Origin: Rattus norvegicus
Lineage: Eukaryota > Chordata > Mammalia > Rodentia > Muridae
Assembly: GCF_036323735.1 (NCBI RefSeq)
Contig: NC_086032.1
Location: 44,509,335 to 44,573,334 of the forward strand
DNA length: 64,000 nt
Reading direction: 5' to 3'
Shown: positions 10,869 to 23,600 of the stretch, piece by piece
Layout of the letters: each line of letters begins with the position of its first letter
How positions within the stretch are numbered: position 1 is the stretch's first letter
Translations under genes and position numbers: made by a program
The notes under the pieces: model-generated
What the model saw: only the letters and a program-made list of their open reading frames with translations
Told to the model about the DNA's origin: nothing
The model's database searches: none

Positions 10869-13800
10869 CTGAAAAATATAAGGGGGGAAACTGAGATTAA
10901 TGGATAATATTCCAATGCAAAAAAAGTACATATATCAGATATTTTTGAGACAGTGTCTGTGGTGGTTTGAATATGCTTGGCTCAGGGAGTAGCACTATTG
11001 GGAGGCCCAAACTTGTGGAGAAAGTGTGTCACTATGGTGGTGGGCTTTGAGAGACCTTCCTCCTAGAAGGGCAGTCTGCTCCTGGCTTCTTTTGGATGAA
11101 GATGTAGAACTCTCAGCTGCTCCAGTGCCATGTCTGCCTGGACACTGCTGTGTTTCCTGCCTTGATAATGGATTGAACCTCTGAACTATAAGTCAGCCCC
11201 AGTTAAATGTTTATAAGAGTTTCCTTGGTCATGGTGTCTCTTCACAGCAGTGGAAACCCTAACTAAGAGAGTGTCTCTCTCCCTGGGTTAGCCTCAAACT
11301 TACATGTAGAATAGACTGGCCTGAAACTCACAGAGACCCACCTGTCTCTGCCTCCTGAAGGCTGAGAGAGAGGTATGCAGTAGCATGTCTGGCCTTGATT
11401 CTCTTTTGAGGTATTTGACTCTTTTTTGTTATGCATCCCAGGCTGTCTTTGAGGTCAGCTTCCTGAGTGCTGGAATTAGGGACTGCAAATATGAGCCACT
11501 ACTCCCTATTTTCGAAACAAAATTAAAAATTTAAAACAAGTGTGTGGGTTTTAAAGATTTAATTAATTAATTATTTTAACTTTTAGTTATGTGTATGTGT
11601 GTATGTCAATGCAGGTGCCTTCGGAGCTGGCATTACGTGCGGTTGTGAGTCACCCAGCACTGGTGTGAGGAAAGGAATTAGGATCTCCTGCAAGAGCCTT
11701 TCACACTTTTAATCACTGACCCAATCTCTCCAGTCCCTCCACTATGTGTTTTAAAATACTCTACTTCATGGCTGGAGAGATGCTTGGTGGTTAAGAGCCC
11801 TGGCTGCTCTTCCAGAGGTCCCTAGTTTAATTTCCACAGCGGCTCACAACTGTCTGTAATTTCAGTTGCAGGGGATCTGACACACAGACACATGGGCAAA
11901 ATACCAATGCATATAAAAATAAAAATAAATCTATCATTAAGGAAATGCTTCCTTCGTGGACCTAGAAAATTAAACTTCAAGGGTGTGGAATTCAGAAAAC
12001 AAACAAACAAACAAACAAACAAAACCCAAGACCAAAACAAAACAAATGCTCGCACAAAAACAGAACTCTATGGTCTTTTGAGTGAAAACACACATGTTGA
12101 CTTAGAGGAGGGGAAAGTCCCAGGAGACAATATGTATTTTGTTCCCTAAAGGTTTTCTAACCCAAGGTCTCCACAAAAAAAATTACTTACTCTTCTCCTA
12201 CGGCTTTTAAAGAACCACAGTTTTAGTCCTAGCATCCCCAGAGGATGACACTGTGTACCCAATATCGCAGAGGAAACATTCTTGATTTCCTTTGTGCTTC
12301 AATCCTGCTCTGCTTTAACATCACCTCTGTAAAGTCTGCAGTCTCTCTGGCTGGCTGTTTCCTTCCTTTCCTTTGTGCCTGTGCTGCTTCTTTTTTTTTT
12401 TAATTTTATTTTTCTTGGATATTTTATGTATTTACATTTCAAATGTTATCCCCCTGCTTCTATGAGGATGCTCCAACTCCCACCCACCCAGTCCCACCTC
12501 AGTGCCCTGGCATTCCCCTACACTGGGGAAATGAGCCTTCACAGGACCAAGGGCTTTTCCTATTGGTGCTGGACAATGCCATCCTCTGCTACATATTCAG
12601 CTGCAGTCATGGGACCCTCCATGTGTACTCTTTGGTTGGTGGTTTAGTCCCTGGGAGGCTGGTGGGGTCTGGTTGCTTTTAAAACCACTCCAGCCAATGG
12701 GGAAAAGATGGTCACACTTCCGGTGTCCGTGTGCTTGCTCTTCTGAATACACCCTCGTGATTAAGAGTCAACTTTGCCTTGGCAGCCACTTTAGTTGGAG
12801 TGGCTGTCTCTTTTTCTGTGCCCAAACTTCCTTCTAATAGGTCAAAGCACATAACAGGAAATGGGAGTTACAGTGTTGAAACTTTATCGCACATCACAAA
12901 AAAAAAAAAAAAAAGGAAGAAAAGGAAGAAGGAAGGAAAAACTCATAAAAACAAACAAAAGAAAACAAAAACCTAAACCTAAAACCAAACAACCAAATTA
13001 AACTAAAGTATAAAACAAATCTAGGAAAATTGGTCCCTTTAAGAAAGGCAGGCTTTGAAGCATATATGAAACCTTTATGTGTACATAGCAGACCCCTGAA
13101 TGTAAGCAATGACATAAGTCTGCTTGCCAATGAAATGGATTTGCAGCAGCTTCTAGAGTCTAATGTGAGTTTATGCAGCTGAGTTTGGAAATTAACCCTT
13201 CACACACTTCTATTATGTCATTCTTGGCTACCTGTCTCACAGGCAGTTTATCTGAAAGGAAATGAAAATTTTTGCAATAGGTTAAGATCATTTTGACATT
13301 GTGATGGCAATTCTATAATTAAGGTAACCAATTCTGGCTCTACAAGTTAAGTACCCTTGGACCAGTGGCGTGGGCTCTCTAAGACCCATATTCTTCACCT
13401 GTAAATCTGGGATAGAGACTTTACTTTCTCCAGGGAGTTATTGTGTATATTTAGATATACTATATAAAGCAATTAGCCCAGAACCTGGCCCAAAGACCTC
13501 AATAAAAAGAGCTATCATTAGAATTATTTTTATTCCTATTAGCAACATATATAGTAAATTCATAATTCATATATAGTAAGCATATATAGTAAATTCATGA
13601 ATGCATCTAAATTATGCTGCTCTCTTTGTTCTCCATAAATGTGCTTTGAAAAAAATAATTCTTTGGAAGGCAAATATGGTCATAATTAGTTAAAACTGGA
13701 GCCTAAAATAACCTCAGTGAATTTGCCAATTACCAATTTCTTTATAAATATTTAGTTCCCAAGCATGACACATCTGCATATTGATTCCTTTGCTCATTGA

Positions 13801-14577
13801 GTTAATGTTTCCATGGGTCATGTTTAATGTGTATTGGGCACTAGTACTACTCTATAGGATTTAGTGATGTGATTATTACTAAAAATAAAGTTTGATCTTA
13901 GCATTTATTCTCCTATCCAATCCTAAATGACCCACTTTGAAATGAAAAGTGTGATATTGCTGAATAATATTTTAAAGACAAGGACACACTGCAAGGCTAT
14001 GGAAACTTGGGTTAGTAATCAATCCTTATTTCTTAAGTTTAAATTCAGTGTGTCACATTATGGAAATGGATATTGAAGTGTCTTTCACAATCAGGCAGCA
14101 ACACCCCTCTAACCAGGCCAAAAATCTATGTAAAATAAATGCCAAGAGAAGCAATCCCAGTTCTCAATGCAATTCCGAATCAGAAAAGGGGGGAAAAGCT
14201 ATTTTGAGGACTTCAGGGCAAATCTGAATTCCGGTTGAAGGCTAGGCTCACAAATAGTCCCTGGTTATTCAAATGCTAATCTTGACACTGCTGAGAAAGG
14301 ATTTTCATGAAAGGACATCCACTTAGGAACCCTGATATCCACTTAACAAACAGTTTACTTTAAATGAAGGCAATTGTCCTTGGTGGCCCGGATGGATAAC
14401 ATTCAAATGACCTTAACTTTCAGTTTAAGTTCAGTTTAACTGCACTCAGGAGGCAGAGTGGATCTCTGTGAGTTGAAGGCCAGGCTGGTCTACAGAATGG
14501 ATCCAAGACAGCCAGGACTCTGCTACACAGAGAAACCCTGTCTTAGAAAGAAAGAGAGAAAGAAAGAAAGAAAGAAA

Positions 14578-14609
<32 letters not shown>

Positions 14610-17600
14610 AGGAAAGAAAGAAAGAGAAGAAGGGAGGAAGAAGAAAGAAAAAAAGAAAGAAAAGGAAAGAATCATACAGCAAGATACCAGCAATGGTAGA
14701 AGCTGTGCTGTGGTCTGCACTATCCTTCGTGGTCTGGTTTTGTGAATAAAGTTTTATTGGGGCACAGACTATGTCCATTCATTGATACATACATGGTTGT
14801 TTCTACATTTCTCTTTTCTTTCTTTCTTTCCCTTGATTAAAGGCATGCTCCACCACATCCTGCTTCTACACCTCCACAGGAGAACGCCACGGCAGCCATA
14901 GGACCTGGGAACACTGAGACTTTATCTGTCTCAGATTTGCCATCTTGTGACTCGAGTAAAAACCATGAGGGTTCAGTGAATTATCATTTTAGTATTTCTA
15001 TGTCTGAAAGATTTTAAAAACAAAAAGTTAGATTCCCTGCTCCCAAACCCCGTGGGAGAGAGAGCTCACCGCCCGGACAGGTGGGCACTCCTGAGACTGC
15101 AGAGCGGGAGAGACCACCAATACTGCCCACCCCTGCCCACATCCCTGGCCCAAGAGGAAACTGTATAGGACCTCTGGGAACCGGAAGATAGGGGCACCCA
15201 AGCAGCAGGTCCCCTGTGGTCCAGACACCACCCGGATCTGAAGGGACCCGAACAAAAACTCGCTGCACCCAAATCCCGTGGGAGGGAGAGCTAAACCTTC
15301 AGAGGGGCAGAAACACCTGGGAAACCAGAAGAGACTACACTTTGCCCACATTTCTGACTCCAGAGGAAAACACCTAACGCCATCGGGGACCCTGGTGCAC
15401 GGGGGCCCCAGGAAAAGGCAGTGCAAGCCCTCCTGGTTGCCGCCCTCATGGAGAGCTCAAAAGCAGCCACCCAGGAGCAACTTCAGCCGCGGGATCACAG
15501 GTAAGACCAACTTTTCTGCTCCAAGCGACCAGCCTGGTGGACTCAGGACACAGGCCCACAGGAACAGCTGAAGACCAGTAGACAGGAAAGACTACATGCC
15601 TGAAAGCAGAACACTCTGTTCCCATAACTGGCTGAAAGAAAACAGGAAAACAGGTTTACAGCACTCCTGACACACAGGCCTATAGGACGATCTAGCCACT
15701 GTCAGAAATAGCAGAACAAAGTAACACCAGAGACAACCTGATGGTGAGAGGCAAGCACAGGAATCTAAGCAACAGAAACCAAGACTACATGGCATCATCG
15801 GAGCCCAATTCTCCCACCAAAGCAAACACTGAATATCCAAACACACCAGAAAAACAAGATCTAGCTTTAAAATCACATTTGATCATGATGATGGAGGACT
15901 TCAAGAAAGACATAAAGAACTCCCTTAGAGAAATGGAGGAAAACATAAATAAACAAGTAGAAGCCTATAGAGAGGAATCACAAAAATCCCTGAAAGAATT
16001 CCAGGAAAACACAATCAAACAGGTAAAGGAATTAAAAATGGAAATAGAAGCAATAAAGAAAGCACAAAGGGAGACAACCCTGGATATAGAAAACCAAAGG
16101 AAGAGACAAGGAGCCATAGATACAAGCATCACCAACAGAATACAAGAGATAGAAGAGAGAATCTCAGGAACAGAAGATTCCATAGAAATCATCAACACAA
16201 TTGTCAAAGATAATGTAAAACGGAAAAAGTTACTGGTCCAAAACATACAGGATATCCAGGACTCAATGAGAAGATCAAACCTAAGGATAATAGGTATAGA
16301 AGAGAATGAAGACTCCCAGCCCAAAGGACCAGTAAATATCTTCAACAAAATCATAGAAGAAAACTTCCCTAACCTAAAGAAAGAGATGCCCATAAACATA
16401 AAAGAAGCCTACAGAACTCCAAATAGATTGGACCAGAAAAGAAACTCCTCCTATCACATAATAGTCAAAACACCAAATGCACAAAACAAAGAAAGAATAT
16501 AAAAGCAGTAAGGGAAAAAAGGTCAAGTAACATGTAACGGCAGACCTATCAGAATCACACCGGACTTCTCACCAGAGACTATGAAAGCCAGAAGATCCTG
16601 GACAGACGTCATACAGACCCTAAGAGAACACAAATGCCAGCCCAGGTTACTGTATCCAGCAAAACTCTCAATTAACATAGATGGAGAAACCAAGATATTC
16701 CATGACAAAACCAAATTTACACAATATCTTTCTACAAATCCAGCCCTACAAAGGATAATAAATAGCAAAGCCCAACATAAGGAGGCAAGCAACAACCTAG
16801 AAAAAGCAAGAAACTAATTGTCTTGGCAACAAAACAAAGAGAAGAAAAGCACACAAACATAATCTCACATCCAAATACGAATATAACAGGAAGCAATAAT
16901 CACTATTCCTTAATATCTCTCAACATCAATGGACTCAACTCCCCGATAAAAAGACATAGATTGGGGTTGGGGATTTAGCTCAGTGGTAGAGCACTTGCCT
17001 AGCAAGCGCAAGACCCTGGGTTCGGTCCCCAGCTCCGAAAAAAAGAAAAAAAAAAAGAAAAAAAAAAAAAAAGAAAAAGACATAGATTAACAAACTGGAT
17101 ACGCAATGAGGACCCTGCATTCTGCTGCCTACAGAAAACACACCTCAGAGACAAAGACAGACACTGCCTCACAGTGAAAGGCTGGAAAACAACTTTCCAA
17201 GCAAATGGTCTGAAGAAGCAAGCTGGAGTAGCCATTCCAATACTGAATAAAATCGATTTTCAACCAAAGTCATCAAAAAAGATAAGGAAGGACACTTCAT
17301 ATTCATCAAAGGAAAAATCCACCAAGATGAACTCTCAATCCTAAATATCTATGCTCCAAATACAAGGGCACCTACATACATAAAAGAAACCTTACTAAAG
17401 CTCAAAGCACATATTGCACCTCACACAATAGTAGTATGAGATTTCAACACCCCACTCTCATCAATGGACAGATCATGGAAACAGAAATTAAACAGAGACA
17501 TAGACAGACTAAGAGAAGTCATGAACCAAATGGACTTAACAGATATTTATAGAACATTCTATCCTAAAACAAAAGGATATACCTTCTTCTCACCACCTCA

Positions 17601-20600
17601 TGGTACTTTCTCCAAAATTGACCATATAATTGGTCATAAAACAGGCCTCAATAGATACAGAAAGATAGAAATAATCCCATGCATCCTATCAGACCACCAC
17701 GGGCTAAAGCTGGTCTTCAACAACAATAAGGGAAGTATGCCCACATATACATGGAAATTGAACAATGCTCTACTCAATGATAACCTGGTCAAGGAAGAAA
17801 TAAAGAAAGAAATTAAAGACTTCTTAGAATTTCTGAAAATGAAGGTACAACATACCCAATCTTATGGGACACAATGAAAGCTGTGCTAAGAGGAAAACTC
17901 ATAGCTCTGAGTGCCTGCAGGAGAGAGCATATATCAGCAGCTTGACAGCACACCTAAAAGCTCTAGAACAAAAAGAAGCAAATACACCCAGGAGGAGTAG
18001 AAGGCAGGAAATAATCAAACTCAGAGCTGAAATCAACCAAGTAGAAACAAAAAGGAACATACAAAGAATCAACAGAACCAAAAGTTGGTTCTTTGAGAAA
18101 GTCAACAAGATAGATAAACCCTTAGCTAGACTAACAGAGGACATAGAGAGTCTGTCCAAATTAAGAAAATCAGAAATGGAAAGGGAGACATAACTACAGA
18201 ATCACAGGAAATTCAAAAAATCATCAGATCCTACTACATAAGCCTATATTCAACAAAACTTGAAAACCTGCAGGAAATGGACAATTTCCTAGACAGATAC
18301 CAGGTACCGAAGTTAAATCAGGAACAGATAAACCATTTAAACAACCCCATAACTCCTAAAGAAATAGAAGCAGTCATTAAAGTTTTCCCAACCAAAAAGA
18401 GCCCAGGTCCAGATGGGTTTACTGCAGAATTCTATCAGACCTTCATAGAAGACCTCAGACCAATAATATCCAAACTATTCCACAAAATTGAAACAGATGG
18501 AGCACTACCGAATTCCTTCTATGAAGCCACAATTACTCTTATACCTAAACCACACAAAGACCCAACAAAGAAAGGGAACGTCAGACCAATTTCCCTTACG
18601 AATATCGACCCAAAAATACTCAATGAAATTCTGGCAAACTGAATCCAAGAGCACATCAAAACAGTCATCCACCATGATCAAGTAGGCTTTATCCCAGGCA
18701 TGCAGGGATGGTTTAATATATGGAAAACCATCAACGTAATCCATTATATAAACAAACTGAAAGATAAAAACCACATGATCATTTCGTTAGATGCTGAGAA
18801 AGCATTTGACAAAATTCAACACCCCTTCATGATAAAAGTCCTGTAAAGAATAAGAATTCAAGGCCCATACCTAAACATAGTAAAAGCCATATACAGCAAA
18901 CCAGTAGCTAACATTAAACTAAATGGAGAGAAACTTGAAGCAATCCCACAAAAATGAGGGACTAGACAAGGCTGCCCACTCTCTCTCTACTTATTCAATA
19001 TAGTTCTTGAAGTTCTAGCCAGAGCAATCAGACAACAAAAGGAGATCAAAGGGATACACATTGGAAAAGAAGAAGTCAAAATATCACTATTTGCAGATGA
19101 TATGATAGTATATTTAATTGATCCCAAAAGTTCCACCAGAGAACTACTAAAGCTGATAAACACCTTCAGCAAAGTGGCTGGGTATAAAATTAACTCAAAT
19201 AAATCAGTAGCCTTCCTCTACACAAAAGAGAAACAAGCCAAGAATGAAATTAGGGAAATGACACCCTTCATAATAGTCCCAAATAATATAAAATACCTCA
19301 CTGTGACTTTAACCAAGCAAGTGAAAGATCTGTATGATAAGAACTTCAAGCCTCTGAAGAAAGAAATTGAAGATGTCAGAAGATGGAAAGATCTCCCATG
19401 CTCATGGATTGGCAGGATTTGTATAGTAAAAATGGCCATTTTACCAAAAGCGATCTACAGACTCAATGCAATCCCCATCAAAATTCCAACCAATTCTTCA
19501 GAACAATTTGCAAATTCATCTGGAATAACAAAAAACCCAGGATAGCTAAAACTATCCTCAACAATAAAAGGACTTCAGGGTGAATCACTATCCCTGAACT
19601 CAAGCAGTATTACAGAGCAATAGTGATAAAAACTGCATGGTATTGGTACAGAGACAGATAGACCAGTGGAATAGAATTGAAGACCCAGAAATGAACCCAC
19701 ACACCTATGGTCACTTGATTTTTGACAAAGGAGCCAAAACCATCCAATGGAAAGAAGATAGCATTTTCCACAAATGGTGCTGGTTCAACTGGAGGTCAGC
19801 ATGTAGAAGAATGCAGATCAATCCATGCTTTTCACCCTGTACAAAGCTTAAGTCCAAGTGGATCAAGGACCTCCACATCAAACCAGATACACTCAAACTA
19901 ATAGAAGAAAAAGGGGGGAAGCATCTCGAATACATGGGCACGGGCGAAAATTTCCTGAACAAAATACCAGTGGCTTATGCTCTAAGATCAAACTGCAAAG
20001 CTTTTGTAAGGCAAAGGACACTGTTGTTAGGACAAAACGACAACCAACTGATTGGGAAAAGATCTTTACCAATCCTACAACTGATAGAGGGCTTATATCC
20101 AAAATATACAAAGAACTCAAGAAGTTAGACCACAGGGAGACAAATAACCCTATTAAAAAATGGGGTTCAGAGCTAAACAAAGAATTCACAGCTGAGGAAT
20201 GCCGAATGGCTGAGAAACACCTAAAGAAAAGTTCAACATCTTTAGTCATAAGGGCAATGCAAATCAAAACAACCCTGAGATTTCATCTCACACCAGTGAG
20301 AATGGCTAAGATCAAAAACTCAGGTGACAGCAAATGCTGGCGAGGATGTGGAGAAAGAGGAACACTCCTCCATTGTTGGTGGGATTGCAGACTGGTACAA
20401 CCATTCTGGAAATCAGTCTGGAGGTTCCTCAGAAAATTGGACATTGAACTACCTGAGGATCCAGCTATACCTCTCTTGGGGATATACCCAAAAGATGCCC
20501 CAACATATAACAAAGACACATGTTCCACTATGTTCATTGCAGCCTTATTTATAATAGCCAGAAGCTGGAAAGAACCCAGATGCCCTTCAACAGAGGAATG

Positions 20601-23600
20601 GATACAGAAATTGTGGTACATCTACACAATGGAATATTACTCGGCTATCAAAAACAATGACTTTATGAAATTCGTAGGCAAATGGAGGGAACTGGAAAAT
20701 ATCATCCTGAGTGAGGTAACCAAATCACAGAAAAACACACATGGTATGCACTCATTGATAAGTGGATATTAGCCCAAATGCTGGAATTACCCTAAATGCA
20801 CAGAACACATGGAACTCAAGAAGGATGACCAAAATGCAGATGCTTTACTCCTTTAAAAGGGGAACAAGAATACCCTTGGCAGGGAATAGGGAGGCAAAGT
20901 TTAGAACAGAGGCTGAAGGAATGCCCATTCAGAGCCTGCCTCACATGTGGCCCCTACATATACAGCCACCAAACTAGATAAGATAGATGAAGCAAAGAAG
21001 TGGAGGCCGACAGGAACTGGAGGTAGATCTCTCCTGAGAGACACAGTCAGAATACAGCAAATACATAGGTGAATGTCATCATTAAACCACTGAACTGAGA
21101 ACGGGATCTCCCGTTGAAGGAATCAGAGAAAGGACTGAAAGAGCTTGAAGGGGCTTGAGACCCCATGTGAACAACAATGCCAACGAACCAGAGCTTCCAG
21201 GGACTAAGCCACTACCCAAAGACTATACATGGACTGACCCTGGACTCCAACTGCACAGGTAGCAATGAATAGACTAGTAAGAGCACCAGTGGAAGGGGAA
21301 GCCCTGGGTCCTGCTAAGACTGAACCCCCAGTGAACGTGATTGTTGGTGGGAGGGCGGTAATGAGGGGAGGATGGGGAGGGGAACACCCATAGAGAAGGG
21401 GAGGGGGGAGGGGTTAAGGGGATGTTGGCTGTGAAACCGGGAAGGGGAATAACAATTTAAATGTAAATAAGAATTACTCAAGTTAATAAAGATGAAAAAA
21501 AAATAAAAAGAAAAAGAAAACAAAAAGTTAGAAAAGACATCTTTTCCAACTAAAATATTTTTTAAATAGTGCCATCTAGAATTGAAAGGCTTTTGATTCT
21601 GATTCATAGGTTAGATAATTCTATTAATAAATGAAATGTACAATATGAAGTCTATTGATAGTAGTCTTACTTTAATTGATAGTAGTGACCCTTGAACAGT
21701 GGCATTATGTCCAACCTAGTACCCAATGTCCCTCTGATAAACAGGAGTTGTTTTTCAGTGATTTTAACACAAGGATGATTTCTCAGAGCTCCTCCCAGTT
21801 TATAAATAAGAGTATAAATAAACTCTATTCTAAAGCTACATGAGAGTGTGAATAGATACAGCCTTCCATGTTAAACAGTGTCATTATTACAAACAAAAGT
21901 ATTCTGAAATATTAGATACATTTCACAGGCTATTAAAGGGCTTTTGGAAGAATGGTGTAAACAAATATGATAAGTGGGGATTAGAAGAATCACAGTGATG
22001 ACCAAGGAACCCACTTCAACACAGTGCAAGTCGCTGTATTACTTAAGCACATAAAAGCAGTGACCCTGGGCACTAGTGATAAAATACTGGCAACCTAGAA
22101 TTCTCCAGAGAGAACCATCTGCTCTCTGTTTGTCTAAAGGTTGAAATCTTACCCAAAAATAGCAAATTTTAAAACTACCACTTAATTCAATAATCGGAAT
22201 CATTAGGCGATCACAATCTACTTTTCCTACCATAAAGTTTATGAAAGTTGAGTACAGATCAAGTGATTTTAATAAAACTGTGCCATTTAAAGATTGAGAT
22301 ACACTGTGTGGATATGCTCAGTGTATATTTGGATGCTTAAGTCTTCTTTTGGTTAAAAGATAATGGAAGGTATTTCATCAGTTTTTTTTTTGCACAAATT
22401 ATATATTTTAATGATAATATTTTGGGATACACTGAGGACTGTATAACCGTCTGTAGTGGGATCCAATGCCCTCTTCTGGCGTGTCTGAATACAACTACAG
22501 TGTACTCATATACGTTAAATAAATAAGTAACAAATAAGTAAATAAATAAATATTTTGGGATATACTAAGTTAAATGAAATAAAGAACTGTACTTTATCTC
22601 ATCGGTTTCTTTCCAGGCTTTTGAAACATGGTTAGTAGACTTTCTTAAATTGCCTACATGGCTTTATGTAGGGTTTCTATCGGAAAGTATTGGCTATATT
22701 CACACTGTTGATCCTCAGCCATATCCCGGTGAGAGAAATGCCAGCTAGCTCAGCTTCAACTAGCTATGGACCATGGCATTTACATGAGCTAGGGACATGC
22801 ACCAAGGGTGTTCAAGGTCAAAACAATACAACTGAGTACTGAGGTCACAGACATCATCTCTGGGTCGGCAAGCATGGTTTTTGATGGGGTTCCTTTTTTG
22901 TTTTGGGACCCAGCTCAGAGCAGAGCTGACACTCAGGTATTTACGAAGTAGAATGGATTTTAAGTTATTTTAAAACAAAATAACTTTATTTTGGAGCAAA
23001 AGAGGAAAATGCATTGATACTAATCACCAATACCAATACGAGAAAGACGTTTCAGTTCTCAGTAAGCTGAGGAATGTGCTTCCCATACAGAGAGGTAGAA
23101 GGGTATACCTGTGAACCTGCTTAGCTGCAGACACTCATGTAGGGCGGTCTCGTTTTGTTTTTTTACTGTGTATATCTATCACATGTATGTGGATGTCCAT
23201 GGAGGCCAGAAGAAGACGTTGGACCCTTTGGAGGTGGAGTTACAGGCAGTTGGGAGCTGCTTGATATCAGTGTTGCAATCCAAACTCAGGGTTTTTTGGG
23301 GGAAGAGTAGAAAAAGTTCTTAACCACCAAGTCCCTCAGAAGATTTTGTTTTGTTTTTAATTTTTTTAAAGTGGTTTTGTTTTGTTTTTTAAGTGTGTAG
23401 CACTCTGGCAGAGGATCAGAGTCCCATTCCTAGCACCCACATAGGGAGCTTACAACTATCTGAATGGTTCCAGGGAGTTTAGTGCCTCTGGCCTCTTAAA
23501 GTACCTACACTCACATGCACAGCCCACCCTTTCCCCCATATTCACTATTAGGAAGGAAGGAAGGAAGGAAGGAAGGAAGGAAGGAAGGAAAGAAGGGAAG

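Larger units (their letters stand above)
15017..21532 (+). mobile_element. near full-length, inactive LINE-1 with target-site duplications
   Basis: The 16-base repeat AAAACAAAAAGTTAGA sits at 15017-15032 and 21517-21532 and bounds a 6.5-kb element. In order it holds about 0.7 kb of 5' UTR (15033-15740), ORF1 (15741-16817), ORF2 (about 16830-20772), a G-rich 3' UTR and an A-rich tail. Both ORFs carry stops or frameshifts, so it cannot move itself. It lies in Pgm2 intron 13 in antisense orientation, the orientation usually tolerated in introns. A younger ID sits inside ORF2. Confidence 0.95.

Noticed and set aside
14690..14815. Possible ancient DNA transposon piece around ATAAAGTTTTATTGGGGCAC
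   Set aside because: The resemblance to a mammalian-wide repeat is short and from memory; I could not define ends.
15965..16399. 144-codon minus-strand open frame inside L1 ORF1
   Set aside because: It is a shadow of the ORF1 coiled coil on the opposite strand.
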